A DNA stretch of 39,756 nt from OLB6 sp964493635 (GTDB lineage Bacteria > Bacteroidota > Ignavibacteria > Kapaibacteriales > Kapaibacteriaceae). Positions within the stretch are counted from its first letter, which is position 1, and each line of letters begins with the position of its first letter. Below are positions 15,034 to 24,191 of this stretch, one piece after another. The DNA is taken from positions 1-39,756 of the forward strand of contig CAZBOW010000021.1 of NCBI GenBank assembly GCA_964493635.1. Reading direction: 5' to 3'. A model generated the notes under the pieces. It did not search any database, had not been told where the DNA came from, and was given only the letters and a program-made list of their open reading frames with translations. The position numbers and the translations under genes were made by a program.

Positions 15034-15909
15034 TTAGGGCTGTCGGCGGATCAACCACAGGTCTGATCCGCCGGCACCACCCGGTCGGTCACTGGCCACC
15101 ACCCACGATCCATCCGGCAGCTGCACGGCATCGGTATCGTTAAACTCGGTGTTGAGCAGATCCAGTGGCTGCGGCTCCTGCCACGCTTCGTTTCGAAGCA
15201 CCACAACAAAGACGTCGAAACCGCCCTTGCCCCCGTAACTATTCGACGCATACACCAGCGAATCCGCACTGACGAACCGTGGCGACATCTCATCGCCCGC
15301 AGCATTGATCGTTGCCGGCAGATGGAATGGGGCTGACCACTCGGTTGGGCTTACGCGATCACACATCCACAGGTCCAAGCCCCCTACCCCTCCAGGACGA
15401 TCCGACACAAACACCAAGCGACGACCATCCGGTGAGAGTGCTGGCTGCGACGTAAACACGTCCAGATCGACTGTTCGCACCTCGGAGATCGGGTGACCAA
15501 GGTGAATGTCGTTATCCTTCACCTGCGCCGTCACTAACGTCGGTACCCACTGTCGGCTACCCGGAACAAAGGCCACGCCGATGGCGTCGCCCGGATCGGA
15601 CATAGTAACGTAGGCGCGATGAGCACCGCCCTCGTTAAACGTGCCGGAACAGAGCTCGGCAGTGGAGCCCGACCACGTTGTCCACCACAGCTGAGCCGTA
15701 CCGTTACGTTCGCTGGTGAAGAGCAGTCGATTGCGTGCTCGATCTACGGTTGGGCCATATTCATCTGCGGCAGAGTTCACCGATGCGGAGAGCACGACGG
15801 GTGAAGCATAGGATGGTACACCACTGGAGAGGGTCTCCTGACTCTGCGCGGCTACAACGCAGCCCATCAATCCGCATCCGACGAGTAGTCGTTGAAGTGT
15901 TCGTCCCAT
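15034..15909 (-). CDS. exported PD40 (WD40-like) beta-propeller protein
   Basis: A 291-residue exported protein with four TolB-like PD40 repeats, each with a D-E-x-x-P or L-S-P-D-G start and ending in blade motifs such as VFVSDRPGGVGGLDLWM, VYASNSYGGKGGFDVFV and VVASDRPGGAGGSDLWLI. Such repeats occur in periplasmic or outer-membrane proteins, including the T9SS component PorE, but the OmpA domain of PorE is absent here. The N-terminus is hydrophobic and carries two possible lipoboxes (LLVGC and LMGC), so it may be a lipoprotein. The ATG at 15909 follows ten bases after the queE stop, so it is the last gene of a compact run with ilvE, recG and queE. Its role is likely protein interaction at the envelope. 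Confidence 0.82.
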   Translation of the reverse strand: MGRTLQRLLVGCGLMGCVVAAQSQETLSSGVPSYASPVVLSASVNSAADEYGPTVDRARNRLLFTSERNGTAQLWWTTWSGSTAELCSGTFNEGGAHRAYVTMSDPGDAIGVAFVPGSRQWVPTLVTAQVKDNDIHLGHPISEVRTVDLDVFTSQPALSPDGRRLVFVSDRPGGVGGLDLWMCDRVSPTEWSAPFHLPATINAAGDEMSPRFVSADSLVYASNSYGGKGGFDVFVVVLRNEAWQEPQPLDLLNTEFNDTDAVQLPDGSWVVASDRPGGAGGSDLWLIRRQP

Positions 15910-15919
15910 GTTAACTCCG

Positions 15920-16621
15920 CTATACTCCACGTTGATGAGGATCCCACACAAACTTGTGTTGTTGAAGCTGGAAACGCACGTCGAGATGGTCGGCCAAGAT
16001 CCACTCCACCAGCGTGCGAAACTCCAGCTTGCCGAAGACACAGCTCATGAGCACCGCCGCGCACCGCGCGCTAAGATCGTAGGTCGAGATGATCGATCGA
16101 GCATAATCGTAATCGGCACGGGAAGCCAAGACAAACTTGACCTCGTCGTGCGGGCGAAGGTGCGTAAGGTTTTCCAATCGATTTAGTGAATCCATCTTAG
16201 AATCCGGACACTTCACGTCCATGATGACGATGACGCGTGGATCAACCTCCTGCGTACTGATGTGCCCACCCGTTTCCACGGCAACTTCGTACCCATGATC
16301 GCAGAGGTATGTCATCAGGGGCAGTACGGCTGGCTGTTCGAGAGGTTCACCGCCCGTAAACTCTACAAACCGGCATCCGATCTCCTCGATGCGACGCAGA
16401 ATGTCGGCACCCGTGCGGAGATCCTCACGCACACGGTGATCCAGTGCATAGGGAGTGTCGCACCACGTGCATCGCAGCCTACACCCCTGCAACCGGATGA
16501 ACGTACATGGCCGTCCGGCACGAGTACCCTCGCCCTGGATGGAGTAGAAGATTTCGCTCACGTTGAACGGTAAGTCGCGTGGATTGCTGGTGGTAATGTC
16601 CGTACTGGTGAGGTGTTCCAT
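15920..16621 (-). CDS. queE: 7-carboxy-7-deazaguanine synthase (radical SAM)
   Basis: A 233-residue radical SAM enzyme that contracts the ring of 6-carboxytetrahydropterin to 7-carboxy-7-deazaguanine, a step toward preQ0 and queuosine in tRNA. The family start FYSIQGEGTRAGRPCTFIRLQGC is recognisable, with the CxxxCxxC cluster motif at Cys47, Cys51 and Cys54 and the following DTPYA; the FTGGEPLEQ motif for SAM binding follows. The length is normal. It begins two bases after the recG stop and is followed closely by the PD40 gene. No other queuosine genes are visible here, so the remaining pathway would be elsewhere. Confidence 0.93.
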   Translation of the reverse strand: MEHLTSTDITTSNPRDLPFNVSEIFYSIQGEGTRAGRPCTFIRLQGCRLRCTWCDTPYALDHRVREDLRTGADILRRIEEIGCRFVEFTGGEPLEQPAVLPLMTYLCDHGYEVAVETGGHISTQEVDPRVIVIMDVKCPDSKMDSLNRLENLTHLRPHDEVKFVLASRADYDYARSIISTYDLSARCAAVLMSCVFGKLEFRTLVEWILADHLDVRFQLQQHKFVWDPHQRGV

Positions 16622-16623
16622 GG

Positions 16624-18876
16624 TTAGGCCACTGTTTGGTAGGATCCGGATTCGTACCGCGCGATGAGCTGCGTGCGCAGCGCCGCGTGTTCAGGTCGGG
16701 CGAGTGTTGGGTCGGACGCTACGATGGCGAAAGCATCCTGCCGAGCTTGGTAGATGAGATCACTGTCTGTCTGGAGATCAGCAAACCGGAACTCCGGCAG
16801 ACCACTCTGTCGTGTCCCCAGCAAATCTCCGGGGCCACGCAGACGAAGATCGACTTCGGCAATCTCAAACCCATCCGTCGTGCGCTCCAAGGTACGTAAC
16901 CGCACGGCCGCCTTCATCCCCTCAGCTGGGTCGGTCTGCCGCCGCATTTGGTACCGGAAGTGGTCCTTCGCCACCAAGAAACAGTACGACTGATGAGCGC
17001 CACGCCCTACCCGCCCGCGTAGTTGATGGAGCTGCGACAACCCAAAGCGCTCCGCATTTTCAATCAGCATCACGGTGGCATTGGGTACGTCAACACCAAC
17101 TTCGATCACTGTGGTTGCCACTAAGATGTCGAACTCTTTCTGGAGAAAGGCCTGCATCACCTGCTCCTTCTCCTGCCATGGCATCTGGCCATGCAACAGA
17201 CCAAGGCGAAGATCGGGAAACACCTCTGACTGTAGCACCTCATGGTGCTCAACAGCACTCTTCAGCTCGAGCTTGTCGCTCTTCTCCACCAGAGGATACA
17301 CGATGTAGGCCTGCCGACCCTGGGCGATCTGCTCGCGGATAAAGGCGTACGTCGGCAGCACGTGCGACTCGAACACCACGCGCGTTTGAATGGGCTTACG
17401 CTGACTGGGCAACTCGTTGATCACGGACACATCGAGATCTCCGTAGAGCGTCATGGACAACGTTCGCGGAATGGGTGTAGCGCTCATCACCAGCATGTGC
17501 GGAATGAGATACGGCCCATCGTGGGACCGAATACCAAGACGTCGGAGTTCGGCACGCTGGGCAACGCCGAAGCGGTGCTGCTCGTCGATAACAATCAGAC
17601 CCAGTCGGTGGTAGGCGATTGCGCCCTCGAAGGCAGCATGCGTGCCAACGATGATCTGTGCGGACCCCTCGGCAATCTGCTGAAGAACCTCCTGGCGTTG
17701 CTTTTTCGACTGGCCCCCTACCACCAGAACCACGGACACATCAGTATCCTTCAACCACGTGCGGATGCTACGCGCATGCTGCTCGGCAAGGATTTCGGTG
17801 GGCGCCATGAGGACGGCCTGGTAGTTGTTGTCGACAACATTGAGCATACACAGCAAGGCAACGATGGTCTTTCCAGATCCAACATCTCCCTGGAGCAATC
17901 GATTCATCGGTATGCCAGAGGCCATGTCGTGCATAATCTCATGAATCACTCGCTTCTGAGCCGTGGTTAAATCAAATGGGAGACGATCCACCAGTGCCCG
18001 CGCCTGCGGGCTGCGTGGCTGCATAGCAATGCCATGCGACGTCCCGCCGTCGAGCGACTTCTGAGCCACGTGTCGGCGCGCTAAGAATAACTGGAACTCG
18101 AAGAGCTCCTCATACTTCATGCGCCGTTGTGCATTGCGCACGGCGTCCATTGATTGGGGTTGATGCAGTTCGCGGTATGCCGCCGCACGGTCCATGAGAT
18201 GATTGGACTGCAGGATGCTTTCTGGGAGGAACTCCGTAACCTGTTGCAAGGCTTCAGGCAGGATCTGGTCGACGAGCGAGCGGAGCACGCGCATCGTAAC
18301 GCCAGCAGTGCGCAACGCCTGCGTGAGCGCGTACTTTGGCAGGATCGCACCATTGCGGTAGGTGGCGATGTCGTCGTCGTCGATGCGCTCTACCTCCGGG
18401 TGGGAAAAGGTGAGGTGGTGGTACCGCCCATCGAACTCTGGCTTTCCACTAACAACGTACGTCGCCCCTACAACCAGCAGCCGTTTGTAATAGGCCAGTG
18501 CGTTCCAAAAGACCAATCGAGCCGCCATCCCGGAGTCGTCGGCAATCGTTGCTGTGAGCATCTTACGATTCCGACCAATCACACGTTCTGCAACATCGAT
18601 TACCGTGGCGATGATCGAAATCTCACGATCGGGTTCGACACCTGCGGGAACAGCCGACTGGTCGGCTGTCCGGTCAGCTGTCCGATCAGCTGTCCAGAGT
18701 GTGCTCTCGGTGAGGTGGGCGTGCAGGGCATGCAGTGTTGGCACCGTATCCCGCTGGACATAACCTCGAGGCACATAATTGAGAACGTCCAGCACCGTAC
18801 GAAGGTGCTCCGTCGCCAGGGCCTCTGCACGTTTCGGTCCAATACCTTTTACGTACTGCAGAGGCAGCGCTGTCAT
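16624..18876 (-). CDS. recG: ATP-dependent DNA helicase RecG
   Basis: A 750-residue DNA translocase that reverses stalled replication forks and processes branched DNA. It has the N-terminal QYVKGIGPKRAEAL element, an OB-fold wedge domain (about 85-165), and the helicase core with GDVGSGKT (330-337), IDEQHRFGV (about 434), SATPIPRT, and the TRG-region segments VIEVGVDVPNA and HQLRGRVGRG. It is longer than E. coli RecG, partly from an insert at 62-73 made of TADR-TADR-TADQ repeats just before the wedge. The ATG at 18876 overlaps the ilvE stop by four bases (ATGA), which fits better than an upstream GTG at 18903. It is followed two bases later by queE. Confidence 0.95.
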   Translation of the reverse strand: MTALPLQYVKGIGPKRAEALATEHLRTVLDVLNYVPRGYVQRDTVPTLHALHAHLTESTLWTADRTADRTADQSAVPAGVEPDREISIIATVIDVAERVIGRNRKMLTATIADDSGMAARLVFWNALAYYKRLLVVGATYVVSGKPEFDGRYHHLTFSHPEVERIDDDDIATYRNGAILPKYALTQALRTAGVTMRVLRSLVDQILPEALQQVTEFLPESILQSNHLMDRAAAYRELHQPQSMDAVRNAQRRMKYEELFEFQLFLARRHVAQKSLDGGTSHGIAMQPRSPQARALVDRLPFDLTTAQKRVIHEIMHDMASGIPMNRLLQGDVGSGKTIVALLCMLNVVDNNYQAVLMAPTEILAEQHARSIRTWLKDTDVSVVLVVGGQSKKQRQEVLQQIAEGSAQIIVGTHAAFEGAIAYHRLGLIVIDEQHRFGVAQRAELRRLGIRSHDGPYLIPHMLVMSATPIPRTLSMTLYGDLDVSVINELPSQRKPIQTRVVFESHVLPTYAFIREQIAQGRQAYIVYPLVEKSDKLELKSAVEHHEVLQSEVFPDLRLGLLHGQMPWQEKEQVMQAFLQKEFDILVATTVIEVGVDVPNATVMLIENAERFGLSQLHQLRGRVGRGAHQSYCFLVAKDHFRYQMRRQTDPAEGMKAAVRLRTLERTTDGFEIAEVDLRLRGPGDLLGTRQSGLPEFRFADLQTDSDLIYQARQDAFAIVASDPTLARPEHAALRTQLIARYESGSYQTVA
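18661..18696 (-). repeat. 12-base in-frame tandem repeat inside recG
   Basis: Three near-identical 12-base units (two differ by one or two bases) at 18661-18672, 18673-18684 and 18685-18696 encode the repeated TADR/TADQ residues 62-73 of RecG. The unit is a multiple of three, so copy-number change keeps the frame. Confidence 0.85.
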
Positions 18877-19934
18877 ACACGGGGCTCCACGATGGTCATC
18901 CACTGATGACGATCTTCTACGAGTCCAAACCGGATCTGGTGCAACAGATTCTTCAAGCGCTGCATGATCGAGTCTTGAACATCCGGTAGCGTGTAGTCAA
19001 CGCCATCAATGGAGATGGTCCGCATGGGCGCAACGATGGCGGCCGTTCCGGCACCGAAGGCTTCTGTTACACGCCCTTCGGGTATTCCGTTGCGTAACTC
19101 TTCGACGGTCACGTCGCGTTCTTCAACGCGAATTCCCGCCTCGCGTGCCAGAATGAGCAGCGACTCTCGTGTGACGCCGTCCAAAATGGTGTCACTCAAT
19201 GCTGGAGTCACAAGGGCGCCATCGATGACAAACATCACATTCATCGCACCGGATTCCTCAACCTTGCTGTGGGTCAAAGCGTCGGTCCAAATCAGCTGAT
19301 CGAACCCTTCCTCCTTCGCCAGCTGCGTGGGATACATGGCCGCTGCGTAGTTACCGGCACACTTTGCATAGCCCACACCGCCGGGTGCGGCACGGACAAA
19401 CTCACGCTCGATCTTTACACGGATGGGCTTGTGAAAGCGCGGACGAAACGGTGCGGACAGCACCATGAACAGGAATTCGTTCGCTGGTTGAAGGCCGACA
19501 TGCTCCTCGCTGGCAAACATGAACGGGCGGAGATAGAGCGTCGAATCAGGTCCGTCCGGCACCCAGGCATGGTCGATCGACACCAGCTGTACCAGTGCCT
19601 CCCGGAAGAGGTCCGGCGGTACTGCGGGCATACACATGCGCTCCAGCGAGCGGTTGAATCGAGCTGCGTGTCGGTCGATCCGGAAAATCGCGATCCGACC
19701 ATCATGGTATCGGTAGGCCTTCATCCCCTCAAACACAGACTGGGCATACTGTACACCAATTGCAGCCGGCGAAATCGGTATGGGGCGATAGCCCTGAATT
19801 CGTGACTTCCGCCACTCGCCATGGGCGTACTCCGAAATGAACATGTGGTCGGAGGGTACGCTGCTTAGCTTACCAGTCCGAACAGCCTCGGCATCCAACC
19901 GTGGCATCGTGGTGGGGTCGAATGGAATGATCAT
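18873..19934 (-). CDS. ilvE: branched-chain amino acid aminotransferase
   Basis: A 353-residue class IV PLP aminotransferase of the longer (type II) form, transferring amino groups between glutamate and leucine, isoleucine or valine. The family motif YAQSVFEGMKAYR is near residue 63, the PLP-binding lysine is Lys191 in GYAKCAGNYAAAM, and the GTAA motif (EAFGAGTAAIVAP) is near residue 300. The ATG at 19934 is directly preceded by TAAGTTTG on the same strand (19939-19946), so the transcript may be leaderless or nearly so. The gene overlaps recG by four bases and starts 14 bases after the DUF547 gene. Amino-acid metabolism coupled to DNA repair is probably genomic packing. Confidence 0.95.
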   Translation of the reverse strand: MIIPFDPTTMPRLDAEAVRTGKLSSVPSDHMFISEYAHGEWRKSRIQGYRPIPISPAAIGVQYAQSVFEGMKAYRYHDGRIAIFRIDRHAARFNRSLERMCMPAVPPDLFREALVQLVSIDHAWVPDGPDSTLYLRPFMFASEEHVGLQPANEFLFMVLSAPFRPRFHKPIRVKIEREFVRAAPGGVGYAKCAGNYAAAMYPTQLAKEEGFDQLIWTDALTHSKVEESGAMNVMFVIDGALVTPALSDTILDGVTRESLLILAREAGIRVEERDVTVEELRNGIPEGRVTEAFGAGTAAIVAPMRTISIDGVDYTLPDVQDSIMQRLKNLLHQIRFGLVEDRHQWMTIVEPRV

Positions 19935-19938
19935 GGTA

Positions 19939-19946
19939 CAAACTTA
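19939..19946 (-). promoter_or_regulatory. Bacteroidota-type -7 promoter element (TAAGTTTG) immediately before ilvE
   Basis: A perfect TAnnTTTG match on the minus strand, ending five bases before the ilvE ATG. A start site at the normal distance would fall on or next to the ATG, implying a leaderless message. Confidence 0.45.
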
Positions 19947-19948
19947 CG

Positions 19949-20707
19949 CTACCGTGCAAGCAACCACGTATCGAACCGATCCAGTACTTGGATTCGCAGG
20001 GCCGAACCAGCAAGGGCAACACCGGCCGCGGTCTCTTCAGATAACCAGGGCATCACAAAGCCGATCACTGACCCCCCTTCACGCTCCATGGATGGGAGCC
20101 ATTCCTGGAACATGCCAGCCAACTGCACGACCCGACCGGCTGGGTCGTACCGTACGTATCGACCACTGCGAAACAGTCGGCGCAGCTGCTCGTGCATGAT
20201 AATCCGAATCGTCCGCGCGGTAGGAATCACACGTAGCAGCGGCGGACCGGAGGTGCTGCCCGTAGAGAGCATCGCCCGGGCTTTGATTGTACCGGCAACG
20301 TCCACGGCCCGTGTGGCGAGATCATGAAGCGAGTACCGTGCTTGTGCAACGTCGAACGTGTCTGCTCGCAGCAGTGAATCGTCCCAGAATGCCGAGCGAT
20401 ACCCATGCCGGTAGTGCAGTACCTCAAGCAGGCAGGCTAGATAGGCATTCACCCAGAAGGCCAGTTGCGCCGCTGGAAGGAACCGATCCGGCGAAGCCCC
20501 AGCCAGCAGTGACCGGTACCGCCGATATGGTTCCTCAAGGACAACAGCTGTCCTGAGCTTCCCCCCTTGTTTCGATGATCGCCACACACTATCCATGACG
20601 GCATGATCCACCACATCGACCATCGGATCGATACTCAGTACGCCATGTTGAGCATTGGCCCGAAATGGCTGAAGCAGAACCCACAAAATGATGCACCAGC
20701 GTAACAC
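19949..20707 (-). CDS. exported DUF547 protein
   Basis: A roughly 252-residue exported protein. The GTG at 20707 gives a signal peptide with a basic start and hydrophobic core (WCIILWVLLQPF) ending ANAQ; a longer TTG start at 20731 is possible but would put acidic residues ahead of it and cover the panC promoter-like element. The DUF547 hallmark AFWVNAYLACLLEVL is clear, followed by the family's IRIIMHEQLRRLF-type region, although the conserved cysteine/histidine core of DUF547 looks partly diverged. The domain is of unknown function. It is divergent from panC, and ilvE follows 14 bases downstream, so it may head the run ilvE-recG-queE-PD40. Confidence 0.75.
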   Translation of the reverse strand: MLRWCIILWVLLQPFRANAQHGVLSIDPMVDVVDHAVMDSVWRSSKQGGKLRTAVVLEEPYRRYRSLLAGASPDRFLPAAQLAFWVNAYLACLLEVLHYRHGYRSAFWDDSLLRADTFDVAQARYSLHDLATRAVDVAGTIKARAMLSTGSTSGPPLLRVIPTARTIRIIMHEQLRRLFRSGRYVRYDPAGRVVQLAGMFQEWLPSMEREGGSVIGFVMPWLSEETAAGVALAGSALRIQVLDRFDTWLLAR

Positions 20708-20709
20708 AG

Positions 20710-20717
20710 TATCTTCG
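20710..20717 (+). promoter_or_regulatory. imperfect -7 promoter element (TATCTTCG) for panC
   Basis: One mismatch from TAnnTTTG, 25 bases upstream of the panC ATG. Confidence 0.3.
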
Positions 20718-20742
20718 TGCTTCAATTCCAAAGGAACGTGAC

Positions 20743-21600
20743 ATGCAGGTCATTACTACGGTGGCTGAGATGCAGGCAGTTGCCCGCACCGCTCGCGTGC
20801 TCGGCCAGACGATTGGCTGCGTGCCTACGATGGGTGCACTCCACGCCGGTCACGGATCCCTGATTGAAGCCTCAGCTGCAGCGCACGCCGTGACGATTAC
20901 GTCGGTGTTTGTTAATCCAACGCAGTTCGGGCCTACCGAGGATTTCGACAGCTACCCCCGGATGCTCGAGGCCGACGTCGCCACAATCGAGCGCTGTGGC
21001 GGCACGCACGTCTTTGCTCCGTCCATTGCGGAGATGTATCCCGGTGGATACACCACCACGATCCACGTCGATGGTGTGACCGAGGTTTTGGAAGGGGCTC
21101 ACCGGCCGGGGCACTTCGATGGTGTCGCCACCGTAGTGTGCAAACTCTTGATGGCCATGCAGCCGGACGAAGCGTTCTTTGGCCAGAAGGACTACCAGCA
21201 AACCCTCGTCGTCCGCCGGATGGTTGCCGATCTGCTGCTTCCGGTAACGATTTCGGTGCGGCCAACGGTGCGAGAGCAGAACGGCCTGGCGATGAGCTCG
21301 CGCAACGCGTATCTGTCGGCAGAGGAACGCCATCGTGCAGCAGTGCTTTACCGTGCACTGCAGTCGGCAGCCGATGTGGTGCGGCTGGCCACGCAGAGCG
21401 TGTCGCGTCATGCTATCGAAGATGCGATGCTGCGGGAGCTGCGTACCGTTGAAGAGTTTACCGTTGGCTATGCCGTTGCCGTGGATGCCGACACCCTGCT
21501 TGCCTCCGAAACGTACAGCACCGGCGAACACCTGGCACTGCTGATCGCCGGGACGCTGGGCACGACGCGCCTGATCGACAACATGCTCGTTACGGTGTAA
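20743..21600 (+). CDS. panC: pantothenate synthetase (pantoate--beta-alanine ligase)
   Basis: A 285-residue cytoplasmic ligase that joins pantoate and beta-alanine with ATP to make pantothenate, the precursor of CoA. Motifs are complete: CVPTMGALHAGHGSL with His34 and His37 of the nucleotide-binding HxGH, FVNPTQFGPTEDF, AFFGQKDYQQ, and the KMSKS-like MSSRNAYLS. The ATG at 20743 has AAAGGA eight bases upstream. The gene is divergent from the DUF547 gene and converges on the acetyltransferase gene with only three bases between the stops. panB and panD are not in the window. Confidence 0.96.
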   Translation: MQVITTVAEMQAVARTARVLGQTIGCVPTMGALHAGHGSLIEASAAAHAVTITSVFVNPTQFGPTEDFDSYPRMLEADVATIERCGGTHVFAPSIAEMYPGGYTTTIHVDGVTEVLEGAHRPGHFDGVATVVCKLLMAMQPDEAFFGQKDYQQTLVVRRMVADLLLPVTISVRPTVREQNGLAMSSRNAYLSAEERHRAAVLYRALQSAADVVRLATQSVSRHAIEDAMLRELRTVEEFTVGYAVAVDADTLLASETYSTGEHLALLIAGTLGTTRLIDNMLVTV

Positions 21601-21603
21601 CGC

Positions 21604-22056
21604 CTACAGTGTAAGGCGGTAGGGCAACCACTGCTTCATCCACTCTGCCTGGCGGTGGTGGTAGAAGTCGCGCGCAAGCGTGTTCCACTCCAGCACCTGC
21701 CACTCCATGCGCCCACAGCCACGCTGTACGGCCACCGACCGGACGTAGTCGAACAATGCACTGCCTACTCCAGCGCCCCGAAATGTTTCCAAGACGAAGA
21801 CATCCTCAAGGTACATCGTTGGCTTCGCCAGGAAACTGGAGTACGTTTCAAAGTAGATCGCATATCCAACAGCCCGGTTGTTGACCATGGCAAGAACGGC
21901 CTCAAACCGCCGGCGATCACCAAAGGCATCCGCACGCAAGCGTTCCAAAGCGTCGGCATCCGGACGGGCCAACTCCTCGTAGTCCGCTAGAGCGTTGAGG
22001 AGTTCCACAAAGGAGTCGAACTGCTCCGGAACCAGCCGATGGATTTCGTGCGACAT
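21604..22056 (-). CDS. GNAT-family N-acetyltransferase
   Basis: A 150-residue acetyl-CoA-dependent transferase. The acetyl-CoA-binding motif A is LEDVFVLETFRGAGVGSALF (RGAGVG), followed by helix 3 and the WNTLARDFYHH segment of motif B. The arrangement (YEELARPDAD near the start, YLEDVFV, NTLARDFY) is closest to spermidine/spermine or diamine acetyltransferase-like members, so an amine substrate is a reasonable guess only. The ATG overlaps the dsbD stop by one base (TAATG), so translation is coupled to the membrane protein. With speB elsewhere in the window, polyamine acetylation is possible but unproven. Confidence 0.88.
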   Translation of the reverse strand: MSHEIHRLVPEQFDSFVELLNALADYEELARPDADALERLRADAFGDRRRFEAVLAMVNNRAVGYAIYFETYSSFLAKPTMYLEDVFVLETFRGAGVGSALFDYVRSVAVQRGCGRMEWQVLEWNTLARDFYHHRQAEWMKQWLPYRLTL

Positions 22057-24123
22057 TATTCAAACGCTGAGTCCAGGAATGCTGCAAAGGCAGCTTCGTC
22101 GCGCGTGAATGCGGACTGACCAACGTAGGATCCATCCGGTTTGAGGATCACGTACAATGGATTGGCCACCGTGCCGTACTCGCGCATGATATTCTGATTG
22201 GTGATGTACGGCTCTTCCTTCCGATCGGTGAAGAGCTGCACGAGTACCATCTTCTCGAGACGGTCTTTGATGGCCGGCCGTGGAAACATGTTCTTTTCCA
22301 TCAATCGGCAGTTCGTACAGGCAAAACCGGTGAAGTCGATAAACACGGGCTTACCGGTTTGGGCAGCAACGGCTTTGGCTTCCTCGAGATTGCTCAACCA
22401 ATCGCCATGATCGATCGTCTGGGTACGGGTCTGGGTACTGGNNNNNNNNNNNNNNNNNNNNNNNNNNNNNNNNNNNNNNNNNNNNNNNNNNNNNNNNNNN
22501 NNNNNNNNNNNNNNNNNNNNNNNNNNNNNNNNNNNNNNNNNATGGAGCACCAACCCCTCCAATCAACTGCTCGTAGTTATCCGGTGGCAGAAGGGCTTCC
22601 AGATCGGCAGCAAGGGGCTTGCCCATCATGCCGTTGAGAAAGTAAAACGCTAACGAGGCGAAGATCACGGCAAAGAAGGCACGCAGGCCGCTGACCTTCT
22701 CCACGCGTGAATCAAGCTTCATCTCGAACAATCCCAGGACGTAGAGCACCACCAAGAAGAACACACCAACCCAGATGGCAAGGAACAGATCACGGGGCAG
22801 CACGCCGAAGCCCCATACAAACTCCGCAGTGCTGAAAAACTTCACGGCCGCGGCAATCTCCAAGAAGCCCATCACCACCTTCAGGTTGTTCATCCAGCCA
22901 CCGGCTTTCGGCAAGGCCGCAAGCAGGGACGGAAACAGCGCCAAGAAGAAGAACGGGATGGCAAAGGCCGTGGCAAAACCAAGGGTTCCTACAGCTGGGT
23001 AGAGATAGTCGCCGCTAGCGGCTGTAATAAGCAGCGTACCTACAAACGGCACGGTGCACGTAAACGACGTGAGTGAAAACACCAACCCCATCAGCAGCAC
23101 GGCAACCACGCCGGTTCCCTGAGCCTTTGCATTCAGGCGGTTCATGATCGACGTAGGTACCTGGATTTCGAAGGCACCGAACAGATTGAAGGCCAGTGCA
23201 ACGAACAGGACACCGATACCAAGATTCAACCATGGGTTGGCGGCCAGGTCCTGCACAGATGTAGCACCGAACAACACCGAGAATACAATTCCGATGAGCG
23301 TGAAGGTGGAGATGATGCCAATCGCATACAGGGAGGCATCTCGTACAGCCTTACCACGCTGCTGTTCATTGCGCTTGGTGAAGAAGCTCACCGTAATGGG
23401 GATCATCGGGAACACGCAGGGCGTGAGCAAGGCAAGGAATCCGATCCCCATCGCTCCGAAGAAGAAACCCAGGAGACCATCGCGCTTCAGCTCTTCGATT
23501 TCGTCCGAACCGCGTGCCGTTGTATCGGCAACGGGAGTGACTGCGGCGGAGTCTGGTTCAACGGCAGCCACCGCGTCGGGTGCGGTACGGTCGGCAGCTG
23601 TCGTGTCGGCAGCCAACACAGTGATGGTAAATGGCACCTCCGATTCGTCCGGCGGAAGACAGCTCGTGGTATCACAGAGCTGGTAGCCAATCACAAAGGC
23701 GCCCTTCACCGTGCCCGGCGCAAGAGAAGACTTCACGCGGATCGGCACCGTCCATTGCCAGGTACCCTCGAGCGTTTCGATCGTGACCTCGAAGCCTTCG
23801 TCATACTTCCGCTTCGGCTTCGGCAGCTTCAATGCCCCATCAATCGACCCTACGTTGATTACCGTTGCCTTCGACAGCTCGATGGTGGTTTCTACCGGAC
23901 CAAGACCGTACTGGTTTTCGATGTGCTTGGTGGAGTACGTGTGCCAGTGTTTGTCCGTGGTGGCTGTGATCGTCACCCAAGCAATGTCTCCGGCCGCCGT
24001 GGCCGGCGCATCAACCTTGAACGTGATGTGTTTGTCGTCGGCCGCCTGAGCGTCCGCACTGAAAAAGCTGAAAACAGTTACAATGACAGCCAGCTTCAGG
24101 GCAAACAGCTTGCTCGCGTGCAT
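22056..24123 (-). CDS. dsbD: thiol:disulfide interchange protein DsbD (interrupted by assembly gap)
   Basis: An inner-membrane protein that moves electrons from cytoplasmic thioredoxin to the periplasm. In order: a signal peptide ending near ADAQA; a periplasmic DsbD-alpha-like domain with Cys150 and Cys155 (CDTTSC); an Asp/Ala/Thr-rich linker; a membrane domain of about eight segments with the redox cysteines in TPCVFPMIP (Cys236) and SFTCTVPF; and a C-terminal thioredoxin-like domain with CTNC. The 100-N gap at 22442-22541 lies between the membrane and thioredoxin domains. The two parts read in different frames as written, because 100 is a placeholder; the gene is intact only if the true gap is a multiple of three. 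It is followed by the GNAT gene overlapping by one base. Its likely role is cytochrome c maturation or periplasmic disulfide reduction. Confidence 0.9.
22442..22541. other. assembly gap (100 N) inside dsbD
   Basis: Exactly 100 N. It shifts the apparent frame between the membrane and thioredoxin-like parts of DsbD, making two false partial reading frames. A real gap length divisible by three would rejoin them. Confidence 0.98.
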
Positions 24124-24154
24124 AGAAGAACCGTACGGTGAGTAAGAATCAACC

Positions 24155-24185
24155 TTGTAAACTTACGGCGTTGGCGCGAACTTTG
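24155..24185 (+). promoter_or_regulatory. promoter candidate for glyQS (TTG, 20 bases, GAACTTTG)
   Basis: TTG at 24155-24157 and GAACTTTG at 24178-24185 (one mismatch from TAnnTTTG) are 20 bases apart, matching the -33/-7 layout. The -7 box ends six bases before the ATG at 24192, so the message would be leaderless or nearly so, as for ilvE. Confidence 0.4.
24158..24165 (-). promoter_or_regulatory. imperfect -7 promoter element (TAAGTTTA) for dsbD
   Basis: One mismatch from TAnnTTTG on the minus strand, 34 bases upstream of the dsbD ATG, overlapping the divergent glyQS promoter candidate. Confidence 0.3.
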
Positions 24186-24191
24186 CCGTCT

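Noticed and set aside
22351..22562. Apparent frameshift or two separate genes in dsbD
   Set aside because: The split lies at a 100-N placeholder, and the two parts together have the normal DsbD domain order.
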